Notes: a model not told the origin generated them from the letters alone. DNA of 64,000 bases from Prostheceraeus crozeri (GCA_907163375.1 CAJQUW010001973.1:744001-808000), one strand, 5' to 3'; positions 40,301-55,300 are shown, counted from the first letter of the stretch. Translations and numbers: made by a program.

Positions 40301-43300
40301 TATGACAATCATAATTAGAATATTGTAGCAGTGGTCCTGACTGTTAATTGGCATGATTACATTTTAGAGCCAAAGTTGAGTTTCAAAATTAACAATCAAA
40401 AGTACAAATCAATTCCATGCCCATGAGAAGAGAAAAAATTCCTCAATGACAGTAATCATCTTTTAGAAAAGTCTTTCTCTACAAGAAAGTGATTAAAAGC
40501 TTTTATCTTTCCCATCTAGAGATTTGTCTGCAAGAGACATTGACTTGAAATGCGAATCCGCGAGTTTCTTTATCATTTTATCAAAGAATAACGCAAGGAA
40601 AACGAATTATCGATAAGATAAAATTCCTCCCTTGACTGTAAGCATGACATTTAATCAATGGGCGTTTACTACTTTCTATTTTCATAACTGATTCATTATT
40701 CTAATTGATACATGATAATGACATGTTTAGATGCAACTCAGAATTCAAGAATTGTGCTTATTACAGAGTTGGTACTGGATAAACCTCGCGTGAGGGATTA
40801 GCGGGATCCCGGGCGGGATTATTGGCGGGATTTTTTGAGAGATTAATTTTTTAAGAGAAATGAATTTTCCGATCATCAACGTATTTTTTGTACGTGTACC
40901 AACATTATCGTTAACATTCTTCGTCAACTTGCTTACAATAATAATGTAATACGCAGGCAATTTCGATGTACATTTAATTTGTTTGGATCAAGAGATGCGT
41001 ATGCATATTGATTTCATTTACCGTATTCAACCCGCACAGAAATAAATCGGCATGATAATACGTATGCAGTCATACGTATGATTTTAGGTACGAATTGTGC
41101 TGAAATCATACGTGTGGAATGCAACGCTTTCACCAGAAAACCATATCCTTTTCATACTATGACTTTCTCATACCTTTTGCATGTGTGGAAATTTCGTATT
41201 ATAATCAATACTATTTATTGCTACCTTGAGAAAGGGTCTGGATACGAAACGTTGGTTGTGTATATGTATTTTTTGTTCGTAATTATTTAATTTGCTGGCA
41301 TCAAAATTACTCGGGAGAGAAAACTGATAATTTTCGCATTATTGATTCATACCATAATTGTACCACAACCGTAAGTAAAATTACATGGGCTTGTCGCACG
41401 CATGCAAAAATCATACAAAATCTTGGTATGATTCATACCCACTTATTTCTGTGCGGGTATAAACAAAAAATAGTCATTATCTGGGATCCAAACGGAATGC
41501 AACTTGAATGTCTTCATATTTGTAAATTCCGGTTGTACGTTTTATGTTATTTAATTATCCGAATAATTACTGTATCCAGAGTTCATCACTAGGACTGGCA
41601 ATAAATAATACTCTCACTTTTTCCTTTTATTGTCTAAAGCCCTTTGCTAAGCCTGACTGTTTCAATCCTCAATTAAAACAACGTTCGAATGAATCAATTT
41701 TTTGAAAAGAACAACTAAAACGAAACGGAGGGAAAATCCGATTCAAGGACATCCGATTGATTCAACTTATTTACACCAGCTCTGAGAAGATGATTGTTCT
41801 TCATCACCATATCATCCTTGCAACATACGTCATCACTATGTCGTATATGAAGGCACAGAAATTAAATTGTTTTGTTTTTCATTCTCATGCATTCCTGACT
41901 ATTGCCATTATTTTATTAATAAAGCAGCAGCTATCGTACTCACCTCGGAGTTAGGATCCAATTTTTCAAGAGACGCACGCATGTCATTCACCATTTTTTC
42001 ATACGCCGTTATATCAACCTCGAGTGTTTTGATCTTGGCCAGAGCTCGATCAACAGCATCTTCGTCCTTTGGTTCATCTTCCAATGACTCCAGAGCTGCT
42101 ACTTTCTCTCCAATCCACTGCTCCACTTCTGCACCTTTGCTCAGTAACTGTTGACATGTCAGTGAATCAGCTAGTCGCTCTTCTTTCGAGGCTATCGAGT
42201 GACCGAGGCTGTCCCAGTTTCCTGAGAGCTCGTCGCATTTGGCCTGTATCGGACGAACGATGTCTGCGGGCAATTTTGGAGCGCGACCCATTGATTGACT
42301 ACGATCCAATACTTCACGGATGACAGGTTCATGAGCAGCCATCTCTTGGGATAGTTTCTGTCCAAGAAAAGAGATATCTCTGAAGTTCATATCAAATAGT
42401 TCAGTCACCATCATTTCCCGCCTCAATCCTGACAAATCTGAACTTGTTCAGAGCATCAAAGTTTAAGAGGGACATGAATTGCACGGTAAAGAATATTAGC
42501 AAACATGGCATTTCAAAATCAAAATGACATTTAAATATTTCGAGTTTACTTTGCTTCAAATCGAAAAACGAATTTCTGAAAACACAGAAATTCTGATGCA
42601 GCTAATTCAAAATCATCTATAACATGTTACTGTCAAAACATTAGCCGGAAAATTTTAGCCTAGATAAGCCTATATTTAAACTGTGGGAGGCGACTGATTT
42701 TCCGGCAAACATTTCTACCGAATCAAAGGTTTCAGATGCTGCTAAGATCGCTCCTGTTACTAAATTGTCATTTTGAAGCTTTTCCTGGGAGAGACATCAA
42801 GACCATTTTGAATGATGAATGTAAATTAATGAACATATCTTAATCAAAGGTACGGGCATAAAAAATTCCTCATTGCGAATGGTAAATGGTTGATACGATG
42901 GCACACAGAAAGCAAAATGATTAAACGTAAAAATTCAGTGACTATGCTATTATTTTCTATCTCCTAAATGTTTCCTAGCTTTCTTAAATATTGACTGATT
43001 CGTATTAACTTCGAAAAACAAACTTAACAAAACTAACTGAAACAAATCTTTTGATAGATCCGCTTAGAGGCGGTAGTAATCCTTGTGTAGGTACAGAGGC
43101 GAAAGCGTGACTAGGTCAGAAGTTAGCGAAATTTGTCATTTGAAAGTTATTACCAACTTTCTAAAGTCAAGGCACGCGCGAATCTTTGACTCGACTGTTT
43201 ATAATTGAAAGCTGCTTGAATGCCTTAACGATGAAACTACATACTCATCGTGAGGAATGTGTCAAGCAGCAAACATTGTCACCGTGATTATTTCACTAAA

Positions 43301-46300
43301 AAGGCACTCATGAGATTTCATGTGATACTCAATTTTACGCAGATACACTGAATTGACAGATTGCACTCGACACATATACCAAAATGCTTTTAGGTTACTG
43401 CTTGATAACACAACAAAACAACAACAACGGCAATTCACGACTTCATCATTAATTCTCTCTTTGTTCTACGCATACCTCGAAACAATGTGCGGTTACGCAA
43501 TAGCTTTCACAACAACAGACAAAATTCACAGGTATGGTCTTTTGATTATTGTCTTCATGTACTGTCATTTGCAACAATAAACAAGAGATGCTAAAATGAA
43601 TAAAATCAGAAATACAAGTAGAAAACAATCTTAATTTGAAAAATGATTTAAGCAAAATAAAAAGAAAGATAATGCGAAAATGTGTTCGCTACTGCATGAA
43701 TAATGTAAATGAAGTTATTAGTTCATAATTGCAAATATGAGAGCAAAAATGACTCACCTTGCACTTATTCTGCAGACTCATTGCTTCAGCCAAATTCCGC
43801 CCTAAATCATCAGCATTTAAGGCAGCTTTCCTTTCATCAATCCACTGATTCTCTGCCGCAGCATCAAACGCTAGCTGCTGCCAAGCTAGAGATGCAGCTA
43901 AAAGCTCTCCTCGTGCTTTCATTTGAGGCCGGAGACTTGCATTACGACGATCAAATTCGTCCACCGCGGACAAAATGCCTTCAGAGTCAAAATGACCTTC
44001 GTCTGCAAGTGTCTTTCCTCGTGATACAAGATCTCCTATTCGATCACGCAAAGTGTCTAGATCTGATTCCAGACGTTTGTGTTTCTGGTTGAGGTCTTTG
44101 ACTGAGCGCAGATCATTTCCGAGGTCACTGGAAGCGAGCGCCTTCTCCACTTCGCTCAACTTAGCGTGAGCATCGGCGAGTGATCGATTCAATTCATATT
44201 GCTGATTCGCTTGTTGGATCTTAGCACCACGATCATTGGAGGTAGCCATGAGATTGTCCCATGCACGCTCAAGATTGACTGCAATATCTTCAATATCTTT
44301 GGAGCGCGGATGATTCTGAGATAACAAATCGTCTTTTCTCTGGAATCAAAATCATTTCATAAAATAATTGTCAATGACAAGTAGGAAGAGCGTTGACTCA
44401 AAATAAAATGTCAGCATATATTGAAAACTTTTGTATCAAAAGTTTCATCAAAGTTTGTAGGAAAAACTTTGTTTCTTTGAGGAGATTGCGTTCCTACGGT
44501 CTAAAAAATATTTGATCACTTTTTGAGAAGCTAAATTTCTGCATACTATTCCTTTCTTTATATACTAGCGACGGAAACCACTATGTAAGTAGTATGAAAC
44601 CCATTAGATATAAAAAAAGATGAACATTTATTAACAGGTATCTTAATCAAAGCCCATTTAAGGTCGCCTGTAAAAATTAACGGTTTACAAAAATTTATAG
44701 TTTATTAAATTTACGGTGATCAGTATTTTAGAATGTTATAATCAAGAATAATCTATGACGACCAGTTCATAACAGTAACCTTTTCTTAGAAATTAAAGCC
44801 GTAACGATTTTACTACGATGGCGCTATGCGATGTCAAAATATGCAAAAACGTGTTTTTTCAAATGTAACTTGTGAATTGCTCCAAACAATTCCTGTCGAA
44901 GTAATGAGTCACAGCTTCGTCATGAAAGCCTTCGATCACATTTCAAAGGTATCTGTAGAAACTGTGAATTACCGAATTCCATCAAAGGGCTGCTTTATAC
45001 AACTTGTTGCTGTTTGCTATGAAATCGTTATCGTTGAAATAAAAAGAAGATGTTATACTTCGAAGTCCCTGTCGAGACATTGATTCTCTTACTGCGTCGA
45101 CTGCAAGACGCCTCGGTAATTCGTAATATCCACTCAAATAAAGAACACCATGAGATGAACGCATTTGAGATTGTTCGGCATTATGTAGGCCTAAACTTAA
45201 CTATTCATTTGTCCTGGATAGTTATTGGTTTCTGCTACTAAGAGATCGCTAAGACCATCAGCATACGTATCAAGTATCTCATAAGGAAGGACTTGAAATG
45301 CATCCAGAGAATATTTGTTCTATTTGGAAGATGAGAATCGCCGATACTTGCCATTTTACTGACTGCTTCTTCTGTTCAATGAAATGATCATTCAAGTCAT
45401 CTTTCGATGAAATCTCAAATTGCCCTGCGATATCACTAACCTCTGAGACAACGTCTATGTACTCATCATTAGCTCATGACTCTGATGAAGCATTTGCTTC
45501 TGGAAGTATTGATGTAACTGCCATATATACGGTCATCGTTGGCATTATTGCATATTTCAGCAACTGCTTGGGCATTGTCTTCAGATAGCTAAGGATTAGC
45601 TATATCGCACAGGTTGATATAATCAAGGTTAGCCTTTATAGATATTTAAACTAGTTTGGGACATCTCGAGTCGCTGACGAGCCCTTGCAAGGCGAGACGC
45701 AGCGTCTACGGCTGCCAAGGAAGCCTTGCATTGAAATTGTTCAAGTCTGAAGACATTTTTGTATTCTATGCCCAGGCGAACTGGCACTCTGTAACCTTGA
45801 TGATTAGGCTACAAGTAGAGATGTTTGAGATTTGATGTCTATCTTTGACTTGCATTCGTAGGCTACTAGCAAGTCTGAGCTAGCAAGTCTAATGTTGAGG
45901 AAAATACTATGGCAATGAACTTCAGTTGGTTTTGTGATGGGAAAGTCTTAGGCAAAAATAGCAGCAAGCATTATACACACACTTAGCATACACTAAGAAT
46001 ACAATATTCCACTGAAATTGTTAATTTTCAGTATTCTACGAACATTAGTTTTGAAGAAAATTCACTACCGTTTACTTAATTTAAATTGCTGCTGTATTTG
46101 ACATTTGTATATCAGATATCGCCATTGTAACTAAAACGCTACGGTTTAAAAAATGACATGTCATGTCATGAATGAATATCAGAGAAAGTACTGATTGCTA
46201 TTTTCGGTGTTCTATGAATAATGAGATCACGCAAATACTAGGGATAGTAAATTGAATGTTGACGTTCATACACTGCCTTCCAGTATATTTAAAAATAGAT

Positions 46301-49300
46301 GTTATGCCCAGTTTTTTTGATATTGACTAATTTTGTGATAAAACGCAAGTAAAATGTAAGTGCTAACTTTCGAATTGTCGAATGTTTACCTGAAAATATG
46401 TGATAAATAATGCTTGGCAATCTAAATATTGCATCATATGTCGCAAGGTGGAGAAGGTGCTGCAACGAAAGTGTTACACTGGCGCCAAATGGAAATTGAG
46501 CTGATTATCATGGAAATTTCATGAGACACATTGTAATGCAAGTCTTCATGGAAACGTTGAGATCTTATTGTGTGTGCCTCTTGGTTGAAATTTCGAGTTT
46601 TTAATTTAATTTTCAACGGCATTATTCACCAAATTTATGCTTCATAATGTCTTGAATCTGTTAAGCCCATTGATATGATAAATTACATTCTTATACATGG
46701 GATTTTTCAATCATCAGCAGACTACCCATTTCGTGCCGTGTCCTTAAGCATCAGAACTCTACGATGAAAGCCAACGACAAGGACGCATGTTTCGAATTGC
46801 AATCAGGGTGAAGTAAAATTTCGTTTCAAATCTGTCTACAGTTAGTTACCTGTATATTTGGTAATTTACGTTTTTATTGTTATGTCCAACGAAAAATCAG
46901 GGCAGCCACTTGGAAGTTAAAAATAAGACAGAATAGACGTACAATGTACATGTTAATGCAGGAATGTACACATTTCAGTATGGAGCTTCTTTGTAATATT
47001 TCTTGATAGTCATATTATTAAACCGCAGCAAAATGTAAAATTGTAAAAAGGACCATGTGCGTTTACATGAGCTGACTACAATAATATTGATGCACAGTAG
47101 TAAGTCAAATACATACAGGAAAATATTTTCATTATGTTATGAGGACTTTATTGAGTTACCAAACATGTCTCAGTTAATGTGACCGTCATCAGTGGCAAAT
47201 TAAGAGTGAGCTTATGAATATAGTCTCAAATTTTAAACTAAATTTCTAGCTACAATACTTAATAGAAATATTGGATAACTTAGTTTTCTAACAACCATCC
47301 AGATCACAATTAAAAAAGTAATTAAAGGCAATCCTCCATCTGAAATATCCATGCACATACATCCTCCAGCAGTCCGAGATTTCAAAATCTTAATGAAGAC
47401 CAATTCCCAGGGCTGCCGTGGAGATGGGATTGGGATTGATATTTTCCCCATGGAGATCCGCACATGAGGGGAATTCAGAGCTTATCACTGTGTTGATAAA
47501 ATTATTTCAATGATTTAAGTAAATGTATATACTGCACTACATACACTCTGTCGTCAGAAATGGTGTCTCGAGCGCTCAGCTAACTTCAATTGAACCTTGA
47601 ATTAGAATTAACTATCCACCAGCCACTCATGTGACTTTCGAAGACTCGTGAAAACTAGGGATAACGAATAGCTGAGATTCTTGACATCCTCACAGTACTT
47701 GAAACTTTGTCAGAATATGTACAACAAAATTTGTTAGTTTATTGCTTCGACAATTTTTACTCATACGAGTTTTGGTCTTAAGTTTCATGATATTCTGAAT
47801 TATCATATGGAAAGCAGAGGCGTAATGTTGGTGGATTCTTTTGTAAGCAGATATACTGATCATGGTGCAGCTTTCTGTAGACTCCTAATGGAAATGTACG
47901 GTTGAAAATCATCAAATTATTTTTTTGTTCAGAAATAAAACAAGGTCATGTTGAAGCCAAAGATAATCATATAGGAGTAATTTGACTATGCACAAAATGC
48001 CGAACATCTCAATAGATGCAATCACTTTGGGGACATGGAAGGCCCCTCATTAACTTTTATAATACTATATGTAGTACTATATAGCCTTATTACTATTTTC
48101 ATTGATAAGTTTTGAATACTTACCCAAGGTACCCAATATCGACACATATACATACATTTTATTTTCAACATATAAGCAAAAAAAAGAACATCGTAATCGT
48201 AGGCATATCTTTTGTCCATATGTAGGAATATGATAACAACTCGTGTGGGAATATGGGGATCCTCACAGGAATTCCATGGGGATGAGGTCGGGATGGGGAT
48301 AGGAAATCCATCCCCACGGCAGCCCTGCCAATTACCCAAAAACAGCAGAGAGGATACAATGGACCATCAATGAAAAATCACATCAGAATTTTTACATCTT
48401 TTTATGTTTATCAACTGCACTCATGCTCAGTAATAGTCATATACTGTACTATTCAGCCATCATTTCTCTTTTTAATTGCAATCTAGAAGATTGTTATAAA
48501 ACTGCGTCATTAAATATTTCTATGTACTGCATGCAGCTAAAGATTGAGTTCAAAATTTGAGACTTTGTTCATAAGCTCACTTTCAATTTGCCACTGATGA
48601 TGGTTACATTGACTGAACCATGATTGGCAACTTAATAGAGTTCTAATCACATAATGAAATCTATTCGGCTGTTATCTTTAAGGAGATACTTTCCTCTCTG
48701 AGTTTGAGCAGAAATTTATCGAATTACGAATTAGGTTCCCGGGATGATTCTGTCACGAAAATGCTAAGTAACAGGTTAACTAGGCAAACATGAGGTTTGA
48801 CCATATTATAGCATTCGCCGTTTTCTTAAACAATAATAAATAATTAGAAATTTATTAAATAAATAAATAAATAATGTTTTCAATAATAACGCAATTTGTA
48901 AATTTTATCACAACTGTGATCACAACATTCGCAAATCCGATAATGAAATTTATCTGGACGAACAAATGAGCGACAATTTGGTTAACAATTTTCCTGGTTC
49001 TGTTTTCTATTGCGGATGAAAGCACTCTGAGGACCAAAATTACGTATATTTCTCCAGTAAAATTTTCAATGTTAATCAAAAATCTATTAATTTCCTTCCA
49101 ACACAGAACAGATTTCTGAAATTCATGGTATACTACTTACCTCAATGAGCTTGTCTAATCCCTCGCGATTCGCTTTGATTTCTGATTCGAAGTCTTCGTG
49201 ACGCTGCAACTTCTTCGACAAGTTCGTCAAATCTCGGTAAGACTGATCTGACGCGGTGATATGTTTATCAGCAATCCACTCAGAAATTTCAACGGCGTCT

Positions 49301-52300
49301 TGTTTGAACTGAGCAAAAGCGAGTTTATCATCCAAAGTCTGATCACGTTGCTTTGCTTTATCACGAAGTTCTTTGCAGTGGGAGAGTAGTTCATCACGTC
49401 GAGCCGCTAACCTGTTGATGATGAGAGCAGATCATCATGGGTCATTCTTATCAACCGGCATTAAATGAAAAGAATACGAGAAATTGTCTTTCCGCATTGA
49501 GAATCAATAGAGAGAAGCGTTACAGCGCTGGAAAACGTGACAAGCATGGTGAGATAGAGAGAACATAAAGAATTCATGGAGACATCTGAATAAAGAATGA
49601 CGGTAGTGGAGCGATTTAATCAATGTAGTTTGAGTCTAAGTAATATGACTGAGCCTTATTTCCATTGAAAGAAGAATTTGTCCGATTTCTATGCACTGTA
49701 TAATTGAAGAATGAGACCACTACCATAAAGTGAAATACAGTATGAATTAGGCATCAGTAATAACAGAGTGTACCGAATAGGGTTCAAAATTATATTTTAA
49801 CATGATTCGTTCAGCAACATGTATGTGAAATTTACTTTCTCCAGGGTTATTTAAGGTGTTTTAGGGACCCGAATCGGGTCCCAAGAATTAGAGAAAATGT
49901 TTCAAATGAAGGATCTGTCCTGAGGCTGCAGTCAACCACTTGCGAATTGCTGGACTGGATAATTGGGACATAATTGACATAGAATTTCTCAATTTCTTGA
50001 TATAGTTCCGTATCTCTTGCCCAACTATAAAGATCTGATGACAATTCGATGCTCGTAACGTGAGAGCTGACACTCAGTGAAGGTAGCCATGATGTCAATG
50101 AAATAAGGTGAATATACCTTACTGAGCGATCACGCATCTATTTTTTGGATGCATTTTGGATGTAGATGAATGGGCATTTAAGAAGAAATAAATTCATGAC
50201 ATCCTACCCATTGGTTTTCGAATCTGACTTTGCCTTGCACATGGTGTATGTATAGATGCATACATTAAATGAAAATGATTAATGGATCTTTACTGTATCC
50301 TGGGCTCACATGGGTAGCACGTCATGTGGGTACATGCTGTAAAGTACGTACAAGGTTTCAAGGAATATCAACATGGAAAATCTAGATCCGATCATTTTGA
50401 TGGAAATCTTTCGGGTCCCAACAGGGTCCCTAGCAAATTCCTTAAAAACCCTGCTTTAGTTAACGCAGGAAAATTTAGAACACCGATGTCGCGATAGTAA
50501 CTGCTTCACCTGAATGGTCAATTGGCTACGTGTGCTACATGTAGATTGAGACAGAAAATGTCGGAATCGAGATTCTCAGCGCAATAGATGGATTAGATTC
50601 TGCATAAATCAGGGACAAATTGCCAGAAAACTCCAACAGAGTAGGTGAATTATGGACTACCTTAGAGTAACACCAGCAAATTAGAAGCATGAAGACGACA
50701 TACGTCAATTGTAGGAGATTATAGTAACCCCTCCTGCTCCCATATAAAAGCCAATTATCCGGTCATACAATTCAACCGGTCTGTATTATTGTTTTTCCTA
50801 TAAAAAGATAAAATTTATAGAAGCTATAGTATACAAGATTTCATAGTACATGACAGTCATAGCAACTGTTTTTGGAAGACCCAATTAATAGACCCCGCCG
50901 GATTTTAACAGAGGGCATTTTGATATGAAGGGTTTATTTGAGGGAGAAGTCAATTATAAAAGTAAAGACAATTTTTTGCCAGAACTAAGCTAATTGGCAA
51001 TATGCTTTAATAGTGTAGATATGATTTAGGCTAAAAAGGGCAATCTTTGAGAGATTCTACTTGATTTTATTCAATAATTTGAGCATTAAGTCTAGATTAC
51101 AATAAATGTGCTATGGAAGTTTTTGCTTCGCATTTCTCTCATATTTTCATACAGCTCATGCTTCATTTCATGCTCAGTAACACCTGCAACATTTTGAAAA
51201 TGTCCCGCAGTTCACATTCGTAATTTTATTTCTTTTAACTTCATGACGAAGATTTAGGCAGTTATCTGACCCATCGGTTGCAGAAAACTTGTGCATAACT
51301 TGTAATTATTAAATGATCATGGTGGAACATATTATGCGCTGAAGCTGCATACAAATGGCTGGAATGTTGCATGATGTTCTGCAAACAACTGTTATGAGAG
51401 ACCTTTTTGATTGAATCTACAGAGTTGAAAGTGGATAAATGCAAGTTAATAACCAATATCTTCATGAACCATGTACGGGGCTTATCAGAAGAAGGGTTTG
51501 TTCGAAGAAATACGGTAGTTAATAAATTACACAGATATAGGCTCGGCAATAAGAAATGCTTCAATTATAATATTACTAATTAAATTCCATCATAATTTTG
51601 AAACTGTCGTAAATTCAAATCAATGAGAATAGTGACAATTACTTATCGCTTTCAGGATGTTCATGAGCGATCAGGTCGTCGGCTTGAGATTTCAGGGAAT
51701 CTGCTTCTTGACATTGTTTCTCCAATTTCTCCTTCGTAGCTTTGTGTGCTTTGATTTCGGCCTCAACATCTGGTACAAGTTCGGCAGGAACATCCACGTC
51801 AAGCAAACGTCCAGTTTGGTTGAGACGAGAATCAAGTTGGTCGCAGTTTTGGTACAATTGCTGCGCCTTTAAAGCCTGCTCCAATTCGTCTCTTCGAGCA
51901 TCCAATGTAGTATGCATATCAGCGATCTTCTGATCCAGTTTGCGGATCTGCTCCTGAATCGCTGGATCATCCACTTCGGCACCTAGCTTCTACAAAGTGC
52001 GAGAAAACGGAATACAATTGAACAAGGCACGAACCAAGTTGTTGTTTTCATCGCATTGATACGCAAAGTTCTGTGATATATTTCGAACATTTATTTGACG
52101 ATTGTCATCTATGGATAATTCTGAAATCTCAAGATCATTCAGAAAAGACTCACTTAACACGAAGAAAAGACCCGCACATGAAAGCTAAAGACAGATCAGT
52201 GCTTGAACTCTAATCAAGGAGTCTTTCTTACGCGTGTGATGAGCTCTATCTGAGGATCTCTATCTCCTCGCTGTTTAAAGCGGTGGTGAGTATTCATTCT

Positions 52301-55300
52301 TACTCCTCGTTCCAAGGCCAATATTTTTCACGGCGCCCGGTTACAGCTGAAGCCGGACTTGTGTTGCTGTAACGGAATCCTCACAAATCGTCGGCGTTGA
52401 GCACTTCTTTCGGGGAACTGCTGTCAAGGTACCCACATATTACATTCATGACATGTAAGAGGAGACATGGGCATTACAGGTCTCTGGTGAGGCCCAACAG
52501 CGACTTCAAAAAGCTAGAATGCAATTCTTAATTCTTTTATCAGCAAGCTTCCCCACTGACGCTTCTTCTTTCCATGAATTCATAGCCGCCTGAGATGTTA
52601 TTAAAAGATACTCCTTGTAAATATTTGGTGGTCGAAAAGCCACTTACGCGCAGCACAAATGCACTTATCAACGTTTAATAATTGAATATTTTTGAGAAGA
52701 CTTACATCAAAGTTAACAATCAGAAGGAACTATTAGTGCTTGGTGAGGGATGAAACTTGAATAGAAACATTTCCAACTATGTCGTTACAACATTAACTGA
52801 TGGAAATGCCATTAAGATTCACTGGATTATTGAAGGTGTGTCCACGATTTCTCAACATCTAAGAATTAATTATCTCTTATTAGGTAAACGACATCTAGTT
52901 CTGCAAAATCAATGCAGAAATAAGTACAAAGGAAAACAGCTTCATGCGAATATAAAGTAGATAAAAATAGCTGTCTGGGAATCTGGGAAAGTAACCTATC
53001 TGACCAGCAGCAACAAATGCAATTCAGAGCAGTCGGGTTCGGGTATGGTAAAAAATTCACCGAAAACAGTTGAGCATGTTTTTGGGTTACTTAGACTCAC
53101 AGTTTCTCAAGCAACTTCAGGATCTTCAATTCTTATTCACCTCAAGGCATACAAACACAGACATCGACTGTAGGACGCCCTCTTTATCATTGAGGTAGAT
53201 TAAGAAAAATTGAGGTAACTATGATAACCAAGTGCAGTCTGATAGCTCAACTGACATGTGACTTTACTTAGAGACAATCAGATAATTGTGCATTTTCCGA
53301 ATGCTATCAAAATGATTGCAGTTCAAATACAGCTCATTGATCATTGTGACAAACCAGGAATCTATGATTTAATAGAGAGTCCTCTTGGATTTAATAGAGC
53401 GCTAAATGTTCAATGTACATGAATACAATACACTGATTCAGGCGCAAATTGATTCAATTAAGCAACCGAGTCTCTTGGAGCTTCTGCTATACTTCTGCAG
53501 CGCGAAAGAGCGACTATTCAAAAGTGGTTGAGTTTTTCTAATAAGACAAATCAGATATACATTATTTGGGTGATAAGATAGCTCAGTTGGTTGAGGCCTG
53601 CGCTTCGGGGCGGAAGTGCAGAAGGTCCAGGGTTCGAGTCTGTCCACCTAGTGAGGCACAGCCGCCCCCATTTGCCAGCGTGTGTAGGCTGTCCCAAACC
53701 TCGCTGGGGAGTCCGGCTTTGTGTCTCAGGAGGGACATGAACGAGTAAAAAAAGATATACATTTATGCTAGTATTTCCCATGAAAATTACTGATTTAACA
53801 AATGATCTCAACTTCCATGATGAATTTCGGGCAAGGTTCACAAGCAACCGCTGGTTCGGGTCGAATTCAGTCACACACACCGCTAGTGGCCCATCAACCG
53901 AAATACTTCTGGCTGATGACTTTATATCCTTACTTTAAGGCGATCTCGTTCCATCTCCGCTTCATGTATTTCGTCTTCCAAATCCTTCAGTTTTGCCAAC
54001 ATTTCTGTTGCTTCTTTCACATCTCTCGGGGCTGTTCCGGATGCTAAGGAATCTTGAAGGTCGTCTAGTCGTCTGTTCAGATCTTTGACGTTCTTGTTGA
54101 ATTTGTGTTTGTTTCCAGCCTTCTCAAGAGCTTTATCTCTGTTCTTCATGCGATCCTGAAATACAAAACGTTTCATCATCAGCGAAAGCGAATAAATGAC
54201 ATTCAGTGAAACTCAAAAGATAGTTAGGAAAAGTCGAAGACAGATGCAATAAATAATTTCAAGACATTTCTATCATTATATGCTGATACTAATAAGGACA
54301 ACGTCAAAGGATTTAAGTCTACAACTGCAGTCCAACATCGTTGAATGTTCTCTTGATGAAGCTACCCGGCGGGCCAACGGGCAAGTCAGACTCAAGAAAT
54401 AATGTTGATCAATATTTTGAGTTCTCTAAACTAGAAGTGCATTTCAGTTCTTGTGCCCAGAGCTGGAAAATTCCACTGAAAATTTTTAATTTCAATTCCA
54501 ATTCCAGAGCAGAAATTTCAATTCCAGTCGAAACAGTTCAATTCAATTCCAATTCCAATTCCAATTCCATAATGAGATTCAATTCCGATAATTGCATGAC
54601 GCGTATATGTTAATGTATCTAAAGTTTCCTCGCTTCAATCTAACCCATGTGCCCGTATCCTATCCTCGTTATTCCTGTGTGCCGTTCCCTGCGTCGTTCC
54701 TATGTGTGTTCTCATGTTCATAGTTCATATTTCTTGTGTACATGTACATGTATATATGTAGCCGGTCAGCATACGCCATTTTCGTTTCGTAAACGAGATA
54801 TTCAACATCTTGTGAAAAAGAGAAAGGAAAATAGAAAGAAAGAGAGCATATAGAAAGTCCTAGAATGGAAATTGCATGAAAATTATGGCGCACGCCGGAG
54901 GAACTAAGTTGGGCCAAAACGCAAATTGTGCGAGCTGGTGTCCATGTTTTCTTATTTGTATTTATATCTATCAAGCCAAATTGTGATCTGGATTGCTGCC
55001 CCTTGTCCAAAGATCATACACAAAAGCAATAGTGAATTTACAAAATACTGCGGCGACAGGATGACAAAGAAAGAAATCCTTTAAAACGTTCTGTACGTTC
55101 ATCATTTTGAAATATCGCTCCTATAATCTATCAAGAGTATTATCAGTCACATATGCAACTTGCAATGTCGATTTACAGAACATACATTGCTCCAGCTTGA
55201 AATCAGAGGTCAAGAAATCTCAGAGTATTCATTTTACTTGAAAGGGCTCCCCTGTTCACTATATTTGAACAATTTTCAAAATCTTTACATGCTTTCGAAT

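Larger units (their letters stand above)
38802..41943 (-). other. Spectrin intron w7-w8 (3.1 kb)
   Basis: It holds an inverted single unit (38971-39005), the minisatellite array (39140-39749), a truncated TIR element (39765-39923), a possible single hAT-like end at 40764, and a full TIR element (41031-41457). 39930-40740 shows nothing. Confidence 0.85.
44340..49140 (-). other. Spectrin intron w5-w6 (4.8 kb)
   Basis: It holds a family P half-element (45660-45760) and a fold-back element (47127-48659) that itself contains a hAT-like element (47408-48327). 44340-45650 and 45770-47120 show nothing I can name. Confidence 0.8.

Noticed and set aside
40764-40850. hAT-like terminus CAGAGTTGGTACTGG with GGCGGGATT repeats
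   Set aside because: Only one end is visible; not enough to define an element.
42436-43757. A missing spectrin exon between exons w6 and w7
   Set aside because: No spectrin-like frame is present and the internal acceptor at 42358 makes the junction in-phase and structurally continuous.
53566-53640. Functional tRNA gene
   Set aside because: The tRNA-like head has no closed acceptor stem and is followed by a SINE body, A-rich tail and target duplication.
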